Assembly: GCA_958352815.1 (NCBI GenBank)
Contig: CATWQA010000041.1
Span: forward strand, 1-17,688
Length of the DNA stretch: 17,688 nt
Origin: an uncultured Eubacteriales bacterium
GTDB taxonomy: Bacteria > Bacillota > Clostridia > Monoglobales > Monoglobaceae
Reading direction: 5' to 3'
A program made the translations under genes and the position numbers. The notes under the pieces are model-generated. The model saw nothing but the letters and a program-made list of their open reading frames with translations, ran no database searches and had not been told where the DNA came from. The stretch's first letter is position 1, and each line of letters begins with the position of its first letter. This document shows, piece after piece, positions 1 through 7,947 of this stretch.

Positions 1-13
1 TGTTTTTTAAAAG

Positions 14-42
14 AAAAACGGAGCAAAGCGAACTTTGCTCCG
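14..42 (-). terminator. Intrinsic terminator of the glycosyltransferase operon
   Basis: Read on the minus strand, a perfect 10-bp stem CGGAGCAAAG / CTTTGCTCCG closes on a TTCG tetraloop and runs straight into TTTTTC and then a further T-rich stretch. It lies 16 nt beyond the TAA stop of the last gene of the operon. Nothing else in positions 1-58 looks coding. Confidence 0.93.
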
Positions 43-58
43 ACGAGTCGACACCCTT

Positions 59-2128
59 TTAAAGCCAAAATGCAATCAAATGCTGAACCGAATAGTACAA
101 AGCAGGATTTGCGTTCATGATAGAGTCCTCCGTATGGGCGAAAATTCTCAAAAACGCCATTGCCACGGAAACCACCGAGAGGGTCAGCACTATGCCCACA
201 AGGCGGTTCCTGCTCCTCGGTCTGTCCTTCAGCATTTCATAGTAGGCAAAGACCGTCACCCCGGCCGCGAGGCATGCAAGCCACACAAAATCCGTAAAGT
301 ACCTGGTGAGCAACCCTGCCATTTGTGCGTCCAACGCAGCCAGCAGGACAACCGCCGCCAGAGAGAAATACACCAGCCTGTGCGCCCGTTTGTCCTTAAA
401 GCTGTTCCGCTTAAACGCCCCGTATATCCCTATCAAAAGGATCGGGAACAGGCAGAATATTCCGCCCACCATCATCTCGGTCAAGGTTAAGCCCTGATAA
501 GCGGTTTGGGGCTTAAAGTCGTTGAGAAACGGGAAAACCGCATCTATATTGAGAGGCTGAACCAGATAGGAGAACAGACCCAGTCCGTTTCTGCCCCAGA
601 CAAGACCTCTTGCGGTCATGTCGTTTGTTGTCAGGTTATAGTTTGCCCCAAAATCAAAGGGAGAGCCAAACCTTGCGTAGTTGTACCACATAACTGCGGC
701 GGCAACCACCACAAAGGGCAGGCACAGAGCTGTTGTCTGCTTTACGCTCGACTTTGAAAACAACGTTCTGTCCTTAAACACAGCCTTCCAATAAAACATA
801 ATGCCTATGGCGATAATAATCAACAGCTGAGGTCTGCACCCTGCAATCAGAGCTATGAGCAACGAACCCAGCCCAAGCCGCCACGGGACAATGCGGGTTT
901 CGCCATTTTGATCGGTTTGCTCCGCAGAAATCCAAAGAGCAAGGCCGAACAGCCCAAACATAACCGCCGCCACAATAGGCACCAGATAGAAATCAGGCTT
1001 GTATACCGCATAGCCCAGAGTCGACACCGCTCCGAACACGGTTGACAAAAGGAGGTACAGCCCGAGAGGCGTGTCCTTAAACCACTTTTTTATAACCTCC
1101 CACAGCAGCAGCATAATCCCAAGCAAAATCATTATTCCAAAGATAAACACCGCCACGTAGTTAGGCAGGTTTCCGCCCGTAATCAGGTTATAGGGCAGAT
1201 ACAGCAACAAGGCAGGAGCTGCCCCAAAATATACATAGCACTTTCCGTTATAGTATGCGTTATCCCACAAAATAGCGGAGACCGCTCTCATTCTTGAGCT
1301 GTAATCATAGGGGTTATCAAGGCTTTGAAGCTTTTGCGGAACCTCCTTGTCCAGATACAAATGTCCGTCCTTGAACGCCTCAATCAGGTCATAGTACTGC
1401 TGATGATGCTCATAGCTTTCGTGCCAGCCTATTGCCGTCTTGTTCCAGTGAATCATGTTCCAAAAGAACACTCCCTGAACCAAAACCACTGCCAAAACCA
1501 GAGCTATCTGTCGCTTATCCTTTAGATTGGTTTTGTACTTATACACAAAGGACTTGGGTCGAAGCAGATACAAAAGCATCAGCAGCAATGTCAGAATTAC
1601 AAACCTTGCCCACGAGAACATAAAAGGCACGTGAACATTGAGCCCTATATTGTCAAGATTCACGCTTCTGCCGCTCATACCCGACACGGAAATATTCAGG
1701 GACTTCACCTCTCCGCTGAAGTGGAGCCTTATATACTGAGAGCGGGGCACGTCACCCAGAACCACTCTCTGAGGCGCAGACAGCCCTGCGGAATTACCCT
1801 GGTCAACGGCGGAGACCGTTATTTCCGCCTTGCTGCCCTTGTCGGGGCTGAACCTTAGGTACTTAACGGGGCTGTTCACCCCGCTGAAGCGTATCACTGC
1901 CGAATCGGAGGTGATAGATATTTCATTCCCGCTTACCGTTCCGCCTGAGGTAACCTGGGGCGTTATGTTAAGTTCCTTGTCAAAGGCAGAGCCTATCCAC
2001 TTAAAGTTAAACACAAAGACCTCGCAAATCAGAGTTAATACTATAACAAAGGCAAACACCGCAGAGTACTTCTTTAAAGAGTCGGGCTGATTTCTGAAAT
2101 TGTCTATTCTCTGTTTAAGTCGGCTCAT
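59..2128 (-). CDS. Polytopic membrane protein with extracytoplasmic beta-domain, GT-C glycosyltransferase-like
   Basis: This is a 689-residue integral membrane protein, and I cannot assign a precise reaction. A first membrane segment lies at about residues 22-42. Residues about 50-165 form a polar, Ser/Val/Gly-rich region that looks like an extracytoplasmic beta-sandwich. From about 170 to the end many hydrophobic segments alternate with short loops. A large loop after the third segment (about 228-300) carries His, Asp and Tyr residues (HESYEHHQQYYD, GHLYLDKEVP, YVYFGAAPA). That layout recalls bacterial GT-C type proteins, whose catalytic acidic residue sits in the first big external loop. 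The ATG overlaps the TGA of the upstream gene by 4 nt (ATGA), with AGGAG 9 nt upstream, so translation is probably coupled. It is the last gene of the operon. A lipid-linked-sugar-dependent transferase role is inferred; a non-enzymatic surface-assembly role is possible. Confidence 0.8.
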   Translation of the reverse strand: MSRLKQRIDNFRNQPDSLKKYSAVFAFVIVLTLICEVFVFNFKWIGSAFDKELNITPQVTSGGTVSGNEISITSDSAVIRFSGVNSPVKYLRFSPDKGSKAEITVSAVDQGNSAGLSAPQRVVLGDVPRSQYIRLHFSGEVKSLNISVSGMSGRSVNLDNIGLNVHVPFMFSWARFVILTLLLMLLYLLRPKSFVYKYKTNLKDKRQIALVLAVVLVQGVFFWNMIHWNKTAIGWHESYEHHQQYYDLIEAFKDGHLYLDKEVPQKLQSLDNPYDYSSRMRAVSAILWDNAYYNGKCYVYFGAAPALLLYLPYNLITGGNLPNYVAVFIFGIMILLGIMLLLWEVIKKWFKDTPLGLYLLLSTVFGAVSTLGYAVYKPDFYLVPIVAAVMFGLFGLALWISAEQTDQNGETRIVPWRLGLGSLLIALIAGCRPQLLIIIAIGIMFYWKAVFKDRTLFSKSSVKQTTALCLPFVVVAAAVMWYNYARFGSPFDFGANYNLTTNDMTARGLVWGRNGLGLFSYLVQPLNIDAVFPFLNDFKPQTAYQGLTLTEMMVGGIFCLFPILLIGIYGAFKRNSFKDKRAHRLVYFSLAAVVLLAALDAQMAGLLTRYFTDFVWLACLAAGVTVFAYYEMLKDRPRSRNRLVGIVLTLSVVSVAMAFLRIFAHTEDSIMNANPALYYSVQHLIAFWL

Positions 2129-4257
2129 AGGGAATTACTCCTTTTATGGAAGATGTATGTAACAATCATAGCTAAAACAGTCAGCAGTGAGATTATGTCC
2201 CCCAGCTTAAAGTACCACTTGCCGCTGTACTTAATCTTAACAGTATTGCTGCCGTCCTTTAGCTCAACACGGGCAACGTGGTTTGAACCATCGGTTACGG
2301 TCAGCTTATTACCCTTGTCGTCCTTTGCCGTGTAGCCGTCGTAATACAGCAGGGGAACCTCCACCCAGGAGCCGTCTCTTGCTCCCGAAAGCTCTGCTTC
2401 AATATTAGTGCCCTGTTTGGTGTGGTTTTCAACAGTGACGCCGCCGCTTGCTTGGTACTTGTCGGCGATAAGAGCTGAGGCATTAGTGCCCACAACATAA
2501 TACTCATCGTCAAGCCCCACCGCTCCGCTTGTGGAAACGGCGCTGCCCTTTTTGAGAGCAGGGTCAAGCTGAGTGGTATAAGCAGTGCCCCACTGAACAA
2601 AGGAGATTGCGCAGACAAGGCAAGTGACAGCCAAAACCGCCTGTTTCACCTTTTGATTTTTTAAGACCGAACCTGCAATCCACGCCCCCACAATACAGAA
2701 TATGGGAGACGCCAGACTTAAAAATCTCCAAGGCATTCTCACCGTTCCACAGAACATATTTATCAGCTTGTTCTGCTGCAAAATCTCCCATGGGAACAGG
2801 GTCGTGGTCATAAACATGAGCAACGCCCCGAAGGCAAACATTCCGAAGGCAAAGCCCTCGCCGCTTAGGCGGCGTTTTTTCCTAAACACAAAATACACGG
2901 CGCACACCACAACGCAAATGCTGACCCCTACGCCCAGAGACAAGGACATATCCCCCTTAACCCCGTTGGGCAAAAGCTGGGAATATCCAAAGGAGGTGTT
3001 GAACACGTTAAACAGCTCGGTTGGAATTATGGCGTTTAAGAAGAACTCCGTGTTCTCTTTTGTATGCCTGATTGCCATATCAAGACCGAAGTAGTAGGTG
3101 ACAAATGCCGTCAGGTACCACAGGTTCAGCAGCACCGTCAAAACCCCCGCCTTGATAAAGCCCAGCCAACGCTTGTCCGCAATAAACGACTTTATAAATA
3201 TTATCACCGCTGCGATAATTGTTATCATAACAAACACGGTGCTTATTATATGGGACTGGAACACGCCTGTGCAGCCCAGCGCAAGAACCCACCACTTTTT
3301 CTTGTCCCCCTTAAGCAGGCAGAACAGACCGTAAATCACCAACGGGAAGAACACCATCGCCAGAGCCTCGCCTATGGCGGCGCGGTAGTACAAATTCATA
3401 ATCCTCCAGGTTGACAGGGTATACACAACCGAGGCGATTACTCCCGCAAATCTTGATTTTGATATTCCCTTTGCGGAATAGTACATAATCAAGGCGGTTG
3501 CCAGGTTTACCCCGAACAAAAACGTGTTGTACGCCATAACGGGAGACATGCCCCACAGCCTTAACACGGCGGGCAGGTACAGGAACAGCTCCGGGTACAC
3601 GCTTGCTGTAATATAGCCGTATCCGTTATTATGGGTGGGGTGAACCCTGACAGGGAACTGCCCCGACAGTATTCCGTCCTTAATGCCCTCTATTCTGTAC
3701 AGGTGGAAGTTCAGGTCATGACCGAAGCCCACCGTTCCGCTGAACAGAGGGTAGCTTGCAAACACCGCTGCACACAGAACGGTTACCAAAGCCACGTCAT
3801 CAATTCCCGGGTTTTTCTTTAAAAACCTCAGGTACAGTATATACATCATCGCCAAGACAAAGAGCAGAGTCATAAATCTCAAGTCGTTGTAAATCATGCC
3901 CTCGGACGAGACCTCTGCCGCGGACAGGCTTGCGTTCCGATCGCCGCAGATGATTATGTCGCTCTCGTCCTTAGACAGGGTTACCTGAAATACCGAGCCT
4001 GCCCTGCCGCTGCCCAGCTCTGCTCCGTCAGCGGTTTTAACGGTGACATCACCGCTGCCGCTTACGCTGAAGCTATAGCTTCCCTTAGGGAAGGTCATGT
4101 GGGGAGTGTACTCCCGAAGGTCTCCCGAAGCGGAGCCGTCCGCCGAGAGAGTGTAGCTTATGGTTTGCTGACCGTAAAAATTCATCATCAGCAAAATTCC
4201 CGCAAGCAGCACTATCACCGCCCACACTGCCCATTTTGAATTAACTCTGTTTTTCAT
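2125..4257 (-). CDS. Large membrane protein resembling the PTPS-related / YfhO-like GT-C family
   Basis: This is a 710-residue protein with a first membrane segment at about 9-28, an external Ser/Gly/Val-rich beta-like region at about 32-120, and roughly a dozen further hydrophobic segments. A second external beta-like region follows at about 570-675, then a final membrane helix and a basic tail. The motif GHDLNFHLYRIEG at 179-191 just after a membrane segment, followed by FPVR and NGYGY, is characteristic of the membrane family called 6-pyruvoyl-tetrahydropterin synthase-related, which has a GT-C-like layout. The family name is historical and does not imply pterin chemistry. The Asp in GHD is the plausible catalytic acid. 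The gene starts 5 nt after the upstream GT2 stop, with GGGAG within the end of that gene, and overlaps the next gene by 4 nt. Substrate unknown; transfer from a polyprenyl-phosphate sugar to a surface acceptor is inferred. Confidence 0.82.
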   Translation of the reverse strand: MKNRVNSKWAVWAVIVLLAGILLMMNFYGQQTISYTLSADGSASGDLREYTPHMTFPKGSYSFSVSGSGDVTVKTADGAELGSGRAGSVFQVTLSKDESDIIICGDRNASLSAAEVSSEGMIYNDLRFMTLLFVLAMMYILYLRFLKKNPGIDDVALVTVLCAAVFASYPLFSGTVGFGHDLNFHLYRIEGIKDGILSGQFPVRVHPTHNNGYGYITASVYPELFLYLPAVLRLWGMSPVMAYNTFLFGVNLATALIMYYSAKGISKSRFAGVIASVVYTLSTWRIMNLYYRAAIGEALAMVFFPLVIYGLFCLLKGDKKKWWVLALGCTGVFQSHIISTVFVMITIIAAVIIFIKSFIADKRWLGFIKAGVLTVLLNLWYLTAFVTYYFGLDMAIRHTKENTEFFLNAIIPTELFNVFNTSFGYSQLLPNGVKGDMSLSLGVGVSICVVVCAVYFVFRKKRRLSGEGFAFGMFAFGALLMFMTTTLFPWEILQQNKLINMFCGTVRMPWRFLSLASPIFCIVGAWIAGSVLKNQKVKQAVLAVTCLVCAISFVQWGTAYTTQLDPALKKGSAVSTSGAVGLDDEYYVVGTNASALIADKYQASGGVTVENHTKQGTNIEAELSGARDGSWVEVPLLYYDGYTAKDDKGNKLTVTDGSNHVARVELKDGSNTVKIKYSGKWYFKLGDIISLLTVLAMIVTYIFHKRSNSL

Positions 4258-4262
4258 ATGCG

Positions 4263-5210
4263 TTATTCTCCCTTGTTTTTGAGTTCTGAAAATCTGATTT
4301 GGCTTCTGATAAGACGATACTCAAAGTCCTGCTTGTTCTTCTGGACGATTGTGGACAAAATCAGCCCTGAAAAATATGACTGAATAGCTCCCAAAGTAAC
4401 AAATCCGCACACAATCAGCGTGGGTATTCTGGGCACCAGACCCGTTCTGATATAGGTGACGAGAATGGGCACGAAAAACGCCGCCGCAATGATTACCAAA
4501 ATCAGGGACAGCCATGAGAAAAACTGCCTGGGCTTGTAGTTCTTATACAGCTTAATTATAGTCTTTAAAACCTTAAAGCCGTCGGAATAGGTGTTGAGCT
4601 TAGACTCGCTGCCCTCCGGGCGGTCGCGGTAGTCAATCACAACGTTTTCCACAGCCATGTTCTTGTCCACTGCGTGGATTGTCATTTCGGTTTCTATTTC
4701 AAAGCCTCTGGAAAGGACGGGAAAGGTCTTGACAAAGTTATAGCTGAACGCTCTGTACCCTGTCATAACGTCCTTTATGTCATTTTTAAAAAGATGGTTT
4801 ATGCTCCCCCGAACCACGGAGTTGCCCAAATTGTGAAAGGGTCTCTTGTTCTCGGTAAAATATGTGGAGGACAGCCTGTCCCCCACCACCATGTCTGCAT
4901 TCCTCAAAAGCACCTTGTCCGCCATTTCACGGGCGTACTCGGCGGGATACGTGTCGTCCCCGTCGGTCATAATGTAGACCTCGGCGTCGATCTCGCGGAA
5001 CATACGCCTTATAACATTGCCCTTGCCCTGCATGTACTCACGGCGAACCACGGCTCCTGCGTTTTTCGCAATCTCCGCCGTATCGTCGCGGGAATTGTTG
5101 TCATACACATATATTACAGCCTCGGGCAGAACTCGCTTAAAATCGCCGACCACCTTGCCTATTGTCTTGCCCTCGTTGTAACAGGGGATAAGCACCGCAA
5201 TTTTGTCCAT
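4263..5210 (-). CDS. GT2 family glycosyltransferase with two C-terminal membrane helices
   Basis: This 315-residue protein has the GT-A fold of family 2 at residues 1-225. It opens with the nucleotide-binding strand IAVLIPCYNEGKTIGKV (4-20), followed by YDNNSRDDT (36-44). The DxD-type metal and sugar-nucleotide site is TDGDDTYPAE (82-91). The acceptor-side motifs are VMTGYRAFS (148-156) and RGFEIETEMTIHA (168-180). Two hydrophobic segments follow at about 230-253 and 262-288. This resembles dolichol/undecaprenyl-phosphate mannose or glucose synthases, which make a lipid-linked sugar on the cytoplasmic face. Clear ribosome binding sites (AGGAGATAGGAG) precede the ATG, and the gap to the upstream gene is 10 nt. 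The sugar cannot be told from sequence. It differs clearly from the other GT2 enzyme of the operon (6950-7921), so the two probably handle different sugars or acceptors. Confidence 0.93.
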   Translation of the reverse strand: MDKIAVLIPCYNEGKTIGKVVGDFKRVLPEAVIYVYDNNSRDDTAEIAKNAGAVVRREYMQGKGNVIRRMFREIDAEVYIMTDGDDTYPAEYAREMADKVLLRNADMVVGDRLSSTYFTENKRPFHNLGNSVVRGSINHLFKNDIKDVMTGYRAFSYNFVKTFPVLSRGFEIETEMTIHAVDKNMAVENVVIDYRDRPEGSESKLNTYSDGFKVLKTIIKLYKNYKPRQFFSWLSLILVIIAAAFFVPILVTYIRTGLVPRIPTLIVCGFVTLGAIQSYFSGLILSTIVQKNKQDFEYRLIRSQIRFSELKNKGE

Positions 5211-5220
5211 AATGTTTCTC

Positions 5221-6957
5221 CTATCTCCTAACCACTGCGCAGAAGTTGCCGAATTGAATTATGTTATATTGAGTTCGGTCGAAATACTGACTGTCTCTCG
5301 CCATAATAACAAAGGCAGCATTCTCACTTGTACCTCGTTTTGCCACATCGGAGCTCATGCTCACATAGGTGAACCTTTGCTTGTAGGGCAGCAGCTCCTT
5401 GCCGTTGTTTACGTTAGTCTTGCCTTGGAAGTATTCCGCGTCCGTCTTATCGTAAAACATGGTGAGTATTTCGCTGACGTTGGCGTACCCCTTGCCTTGG
5501 GCGTCCGCCGTGATATACAGCTTGTCCGCCTCGGACTTTTCCGCAACTGCCAAAGCCTCGCCGAAGCCGTAATAAAACTGCCCTTTAATAGCGTCGGCAT
5601 AGGTCGTGAAGTAGGCGCTGACGAGCATAACCCCGAGCACCGCATAAATACACAGGTTTGACCATTTCAGATACTTAATTTCCCGCACGGTGAAGTATAT
5701 TCCCAGCACCGCAAACATCATTATTCCGTAGTACACAATATTAATACGGTTCACGTTGACCCCATTTGTGAGCAAGCCCACCCAAATACCTGTCAGCAGG
5801 GCAAACAGCACGAGCCCCTTTGCGCCCTTGGTCTTATGGCGGAAAAGCTCAACAAAGCCGGCAAACACAAAAGGCATTGAGCAGAGGAACATGGTTCCAA
5901 AACCGTCTATGTCGTTCCAGGGCAAATCCTTTTTCTGATAGAGTGTTGTGTTCAGCAGAGATTTTATGTTCTGCAAAAGCTGCTTTCCCGGCTCTGCGGA
6001 AAACAACAATATATCATTGGAGCGCACGCTGGCGGGATAATACTGAATTGTCACAAAGGGCAGAGTTATTGTGTCCCACTTAAAGAAGTTCACCGCCATT
6101 GTCAATAAAAACGGCCACGCCACAGCAAGGTATACCCCTGCCGAAATCAGCATATCAGTCAGCCGCATACGCTTTCGCGCAACGTAATAAATACAAACCG
6201 CCAGCAGGAATACAGGGATTGTGTAAATCGTAATGCCGTAGCAATACATACACAGACCGAAGAATATCATAGAGATAAAAGTGTATCTGCGGCGATGGGT
6301 CAAGCCCTTATTCAGAAAATACAATCCGCCCATAAAGAAGTGGGGCAGCAGGTTGCAGTCCAGCGCCCAGCGGCTCTGAACCAAGTGCCAGGGGTTAATC
6401 GCCACAAACAAGGCGGCAATCAAGCCTGCGTTCTTGCCGAAAATATCTCTGATAAACAAATAGAAGAACACGCCTCCGGCTATGCTCATAAAAAGCTGAG
6501 GCAGGCGTGCGGTTACCGCGCTGAGCCCGAACAGCTTTACGAATATAGCAATCAGATAGGACAGGAGGGAGCTCATCTGTCCGTAGCCCCAGGCATAGAG
6601 ATGGGCGGGGAGATGAGTGCCGAACCTATCGGTTCCGTGAGCGGCAAGGGCGAGGCCGTCAACAGCCGCCATTGCCCCGTCCTGGTTAAATCCCCCGGGA
6701 ACCGAGCCGAACTGCCACACTCTGATTGCAACGCCGATCAGAGCGATAATCCCCAGCAGGATATAGTAAACTCTCGGGCTTAGAACAAGCTCATCGGGAG
6801 AGAAGCAGAAAAACCGCTTAACATTTTTAACCTTGGGATTTTGGGCCTGAATTTTGCCGTTATATATCCGCACGGCGTAGTTGGCAGCCGCCAAAACAAC
6901 GCTTACTATAGCGCAGATGAAAAATATTTTATTTATTACGGATAAAGCCTCAGTCAT
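5221..6957 (-). CDS. PMT/ArnT-like GT-C membrane glycosyltransferase
   Basis: This is a polytopic membrane protein with about a dozen hydrophobic segments. It resembles the dolichyl-phosphate-mannose protein mannosyltransferase / ArnT group, which moves a sugar from a polyprenyl carrier to an external acceptor. The first external loop holds the expected catalytic acid region (PGGFNQDGAMAAVDG), followed by TARLPQLFMSIAGG and NPWHLVQSRWALDCNLLPHF, typical of the family. The C-terminal 120 residues form a soluble external domain. I chose the ATG at 6957 (578 residues): it overlaps the upstream stop as ATGACTGA, and the protein then starts just before the first membrane helix. A GTG at 6999 would add 14 residues and overlap the upstream gene by 50 nt, which is less likely. 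Acceptor (protein, lipid or wall polymer) unknown. Confidence 0.88.
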   Translation of the reverse strand: MTEALSVINKIFFICAIVSVVLAAANYAVRIYNGKIQAQNPKVKNVKRFFCFSPDELVLSPRVYYILLGIIALIGVAIRVWQFGSVPGGFNQDGAMAAVDGLALAAHGTDRFGTHLPAHLYAWGYGQMSSLLSYLIAIFVKLFGLSAVTARLPQLFMSIAGGVFFYLFIRDIFGKNAGLIAALFVAINPWHLVQSRWALDCNLLPHFFMGGLYFLNKGLTHRRRYTFISMIFFGLCMYCYGITIYTIPVFLLAVCIYYVARKRMRLTDMLISAGVYLAVAWPFLLTMAVNFFKWDTITLPFVTIQYYPASVRSNDILLFSAEPGKQLLQNIKSLLNTTLYQKKDLPWNDIDGFGTMFLCSMPFVFAGFVELFRHKTKGAKGLVLFALLTGIWVGLLTNGVNVNRINIVYYGIMMFAVLGIYFTVREIKYLKWSNLCIYAVLGVMLVSAYFTTYADAIKGQFYYGFGEALAVAEKSEADKLYITADAQGKGYANVSEILTMFYDKTDAEYFQGKTNVNNGKELLPYKQRFTYVSMSSDVAKRGTSENAAFVIMARDSQYFDRTQYNIIQFGNFCAVVRR

Positions 6958-7921
6958 TGCCTCTCTCACCCTCGTTACTATTATTTTTCTGATTAACACC
7001 GATTACCCTGCTGACTATATACCTGGGTCTGCCCTTGACCTCTTCATAAATTTTCTTAATATATATTCCGACCACGCCAAGGCAAATTAGAACAACCGCC
7101 CCTATGAAAAGCTGGAGCAGAATTACGGTGGTAAAACCGCTTTGCGCCTTGCCAAGCAGGAACATAGCCAAGGTCTGAATACCCATTATAATTGCGAAAA
7201 CAAGGAACAGCACCCCGATAAAGGAAGCGGCGTAAAGAGGTGCGGCGGTGTATGAGGTGACAGCGTCAACCGCAAGTCCCGCCAAACGCCTGAGGGACCA
7301 TTTTGACTCCCCCTCGGTTCTGTCCTCAACGCGAAATTCATACTTAATACGCTTAAAGCCCACCCATGTGGACATGCCTCTGAAAAAGGTCTGCTTCTCG
7401 GGCAGCAGCTTCCACGCGTCTATGGCAGAGCGGTCGAGCAGCCGAAAATCCGAGCCGTTCTTTAGATCAATCCCCGAAAGCTTTTTCAGAACCGAATAAA
7501 ACATGCCGGAGCACAGCTTGTAAACAAGACCCTCGGACTGGCGTTTCTCCTTAACGCCCTCCACAACCTCGTAGCCCTCCTGCCACAGCTTGTACATGTC
7601 GGGAATAACCTCGGGCGGGAACTGCATGTCCGAATCAAGGCACACAGCGCACTCACCCTCCGCCATATCCAGCCCTGCGCACAGGGCGCTCTCCTTACCG
7701 AAGTTTCTGGAAAATGCCACGCCGATAACGTTTTCATATTTTTCAACAATATCGCTTATCTCGTTCCACGCCCCGTTCACCGAACCATCGTCAACCAAGA
7801 TAATCTCATGGTCTATTCCCGCATTTTTCAGCACGTTTTTAACCCGCGCAATGTTTGGCTCTAAATTAACCTCGTTATATATCGGAATAACTACCGAAAG
7901 CATACCCTCATGCTTAGCCAC
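6950..7921 (-). CDS. GtrB-like GT2 glycosyltransferase (polyprenyl-phosphate sugar synthase type)
   Basis: This 323-residue enzyme has a GT2 domain at 7-225 and two membrane helices at about 230-256 and 264-290. Visible motifs are VVIPIYNE (10-17), ILVDDGS (41-47), the metal-binding CLDSDMQFPPE (94-104), GSDFRLLDR (156-164) and EGESKWSLRRL (203-213). The last is typical of enzymes such as GtrB that load glucose or another sugar onto undecaprenyl phosphate. The product would be the donor for GT-C enzymes such as the ones encoded next. The start is GTG at 7921, supported by AGAGG 8 nt upstream; an in-frame ATG six codons later has poorer spacing. It lies 26 nt after paaK. No GtrA-type flippase gene is visible in the window. 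Confidence 0.94.
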   Translation of the reverse strand: MAKHEGMLSVVIPIYNEVNLEPNIARVKNVLKNAGIDHEIILVDDGSVNGAWNEISDIVEKYENVIGVAFSRNFGKESALCAGLDMAEGECAVCLDSDMQFPPEVIPDMYKLWQEGYEVVEGVKEKRQSEGLVYKLCSGMFYSVLKKLSGIDLKNGSDFRLLDRSAIDAWKLLPEKQTFFRGMSTWVGFKRIKYEFRVEDRTEGESKWSLRRLAGLAVDAVTSYTAAPLYAASFIGVLFLVFAIIMGIQTLAMFLLGKAQSGFTTVILLQLFIGAVVLICLGVVGIYIKKIYEEVKGRPRYIVSRVIGVNQKNNSNEGERGND

Positions 7922-7947
7922 GTCTTACACCTCTGTCAATCTTAATT

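Noticed and set aside
6958..6999. GTG start giving a 592-residue GT-C protein
   Set aside because: It would overlap the upstream gene by 50 nt. The ATG at 6957 gives the usual short coupled overlap and places the start just before the first membrane helix.
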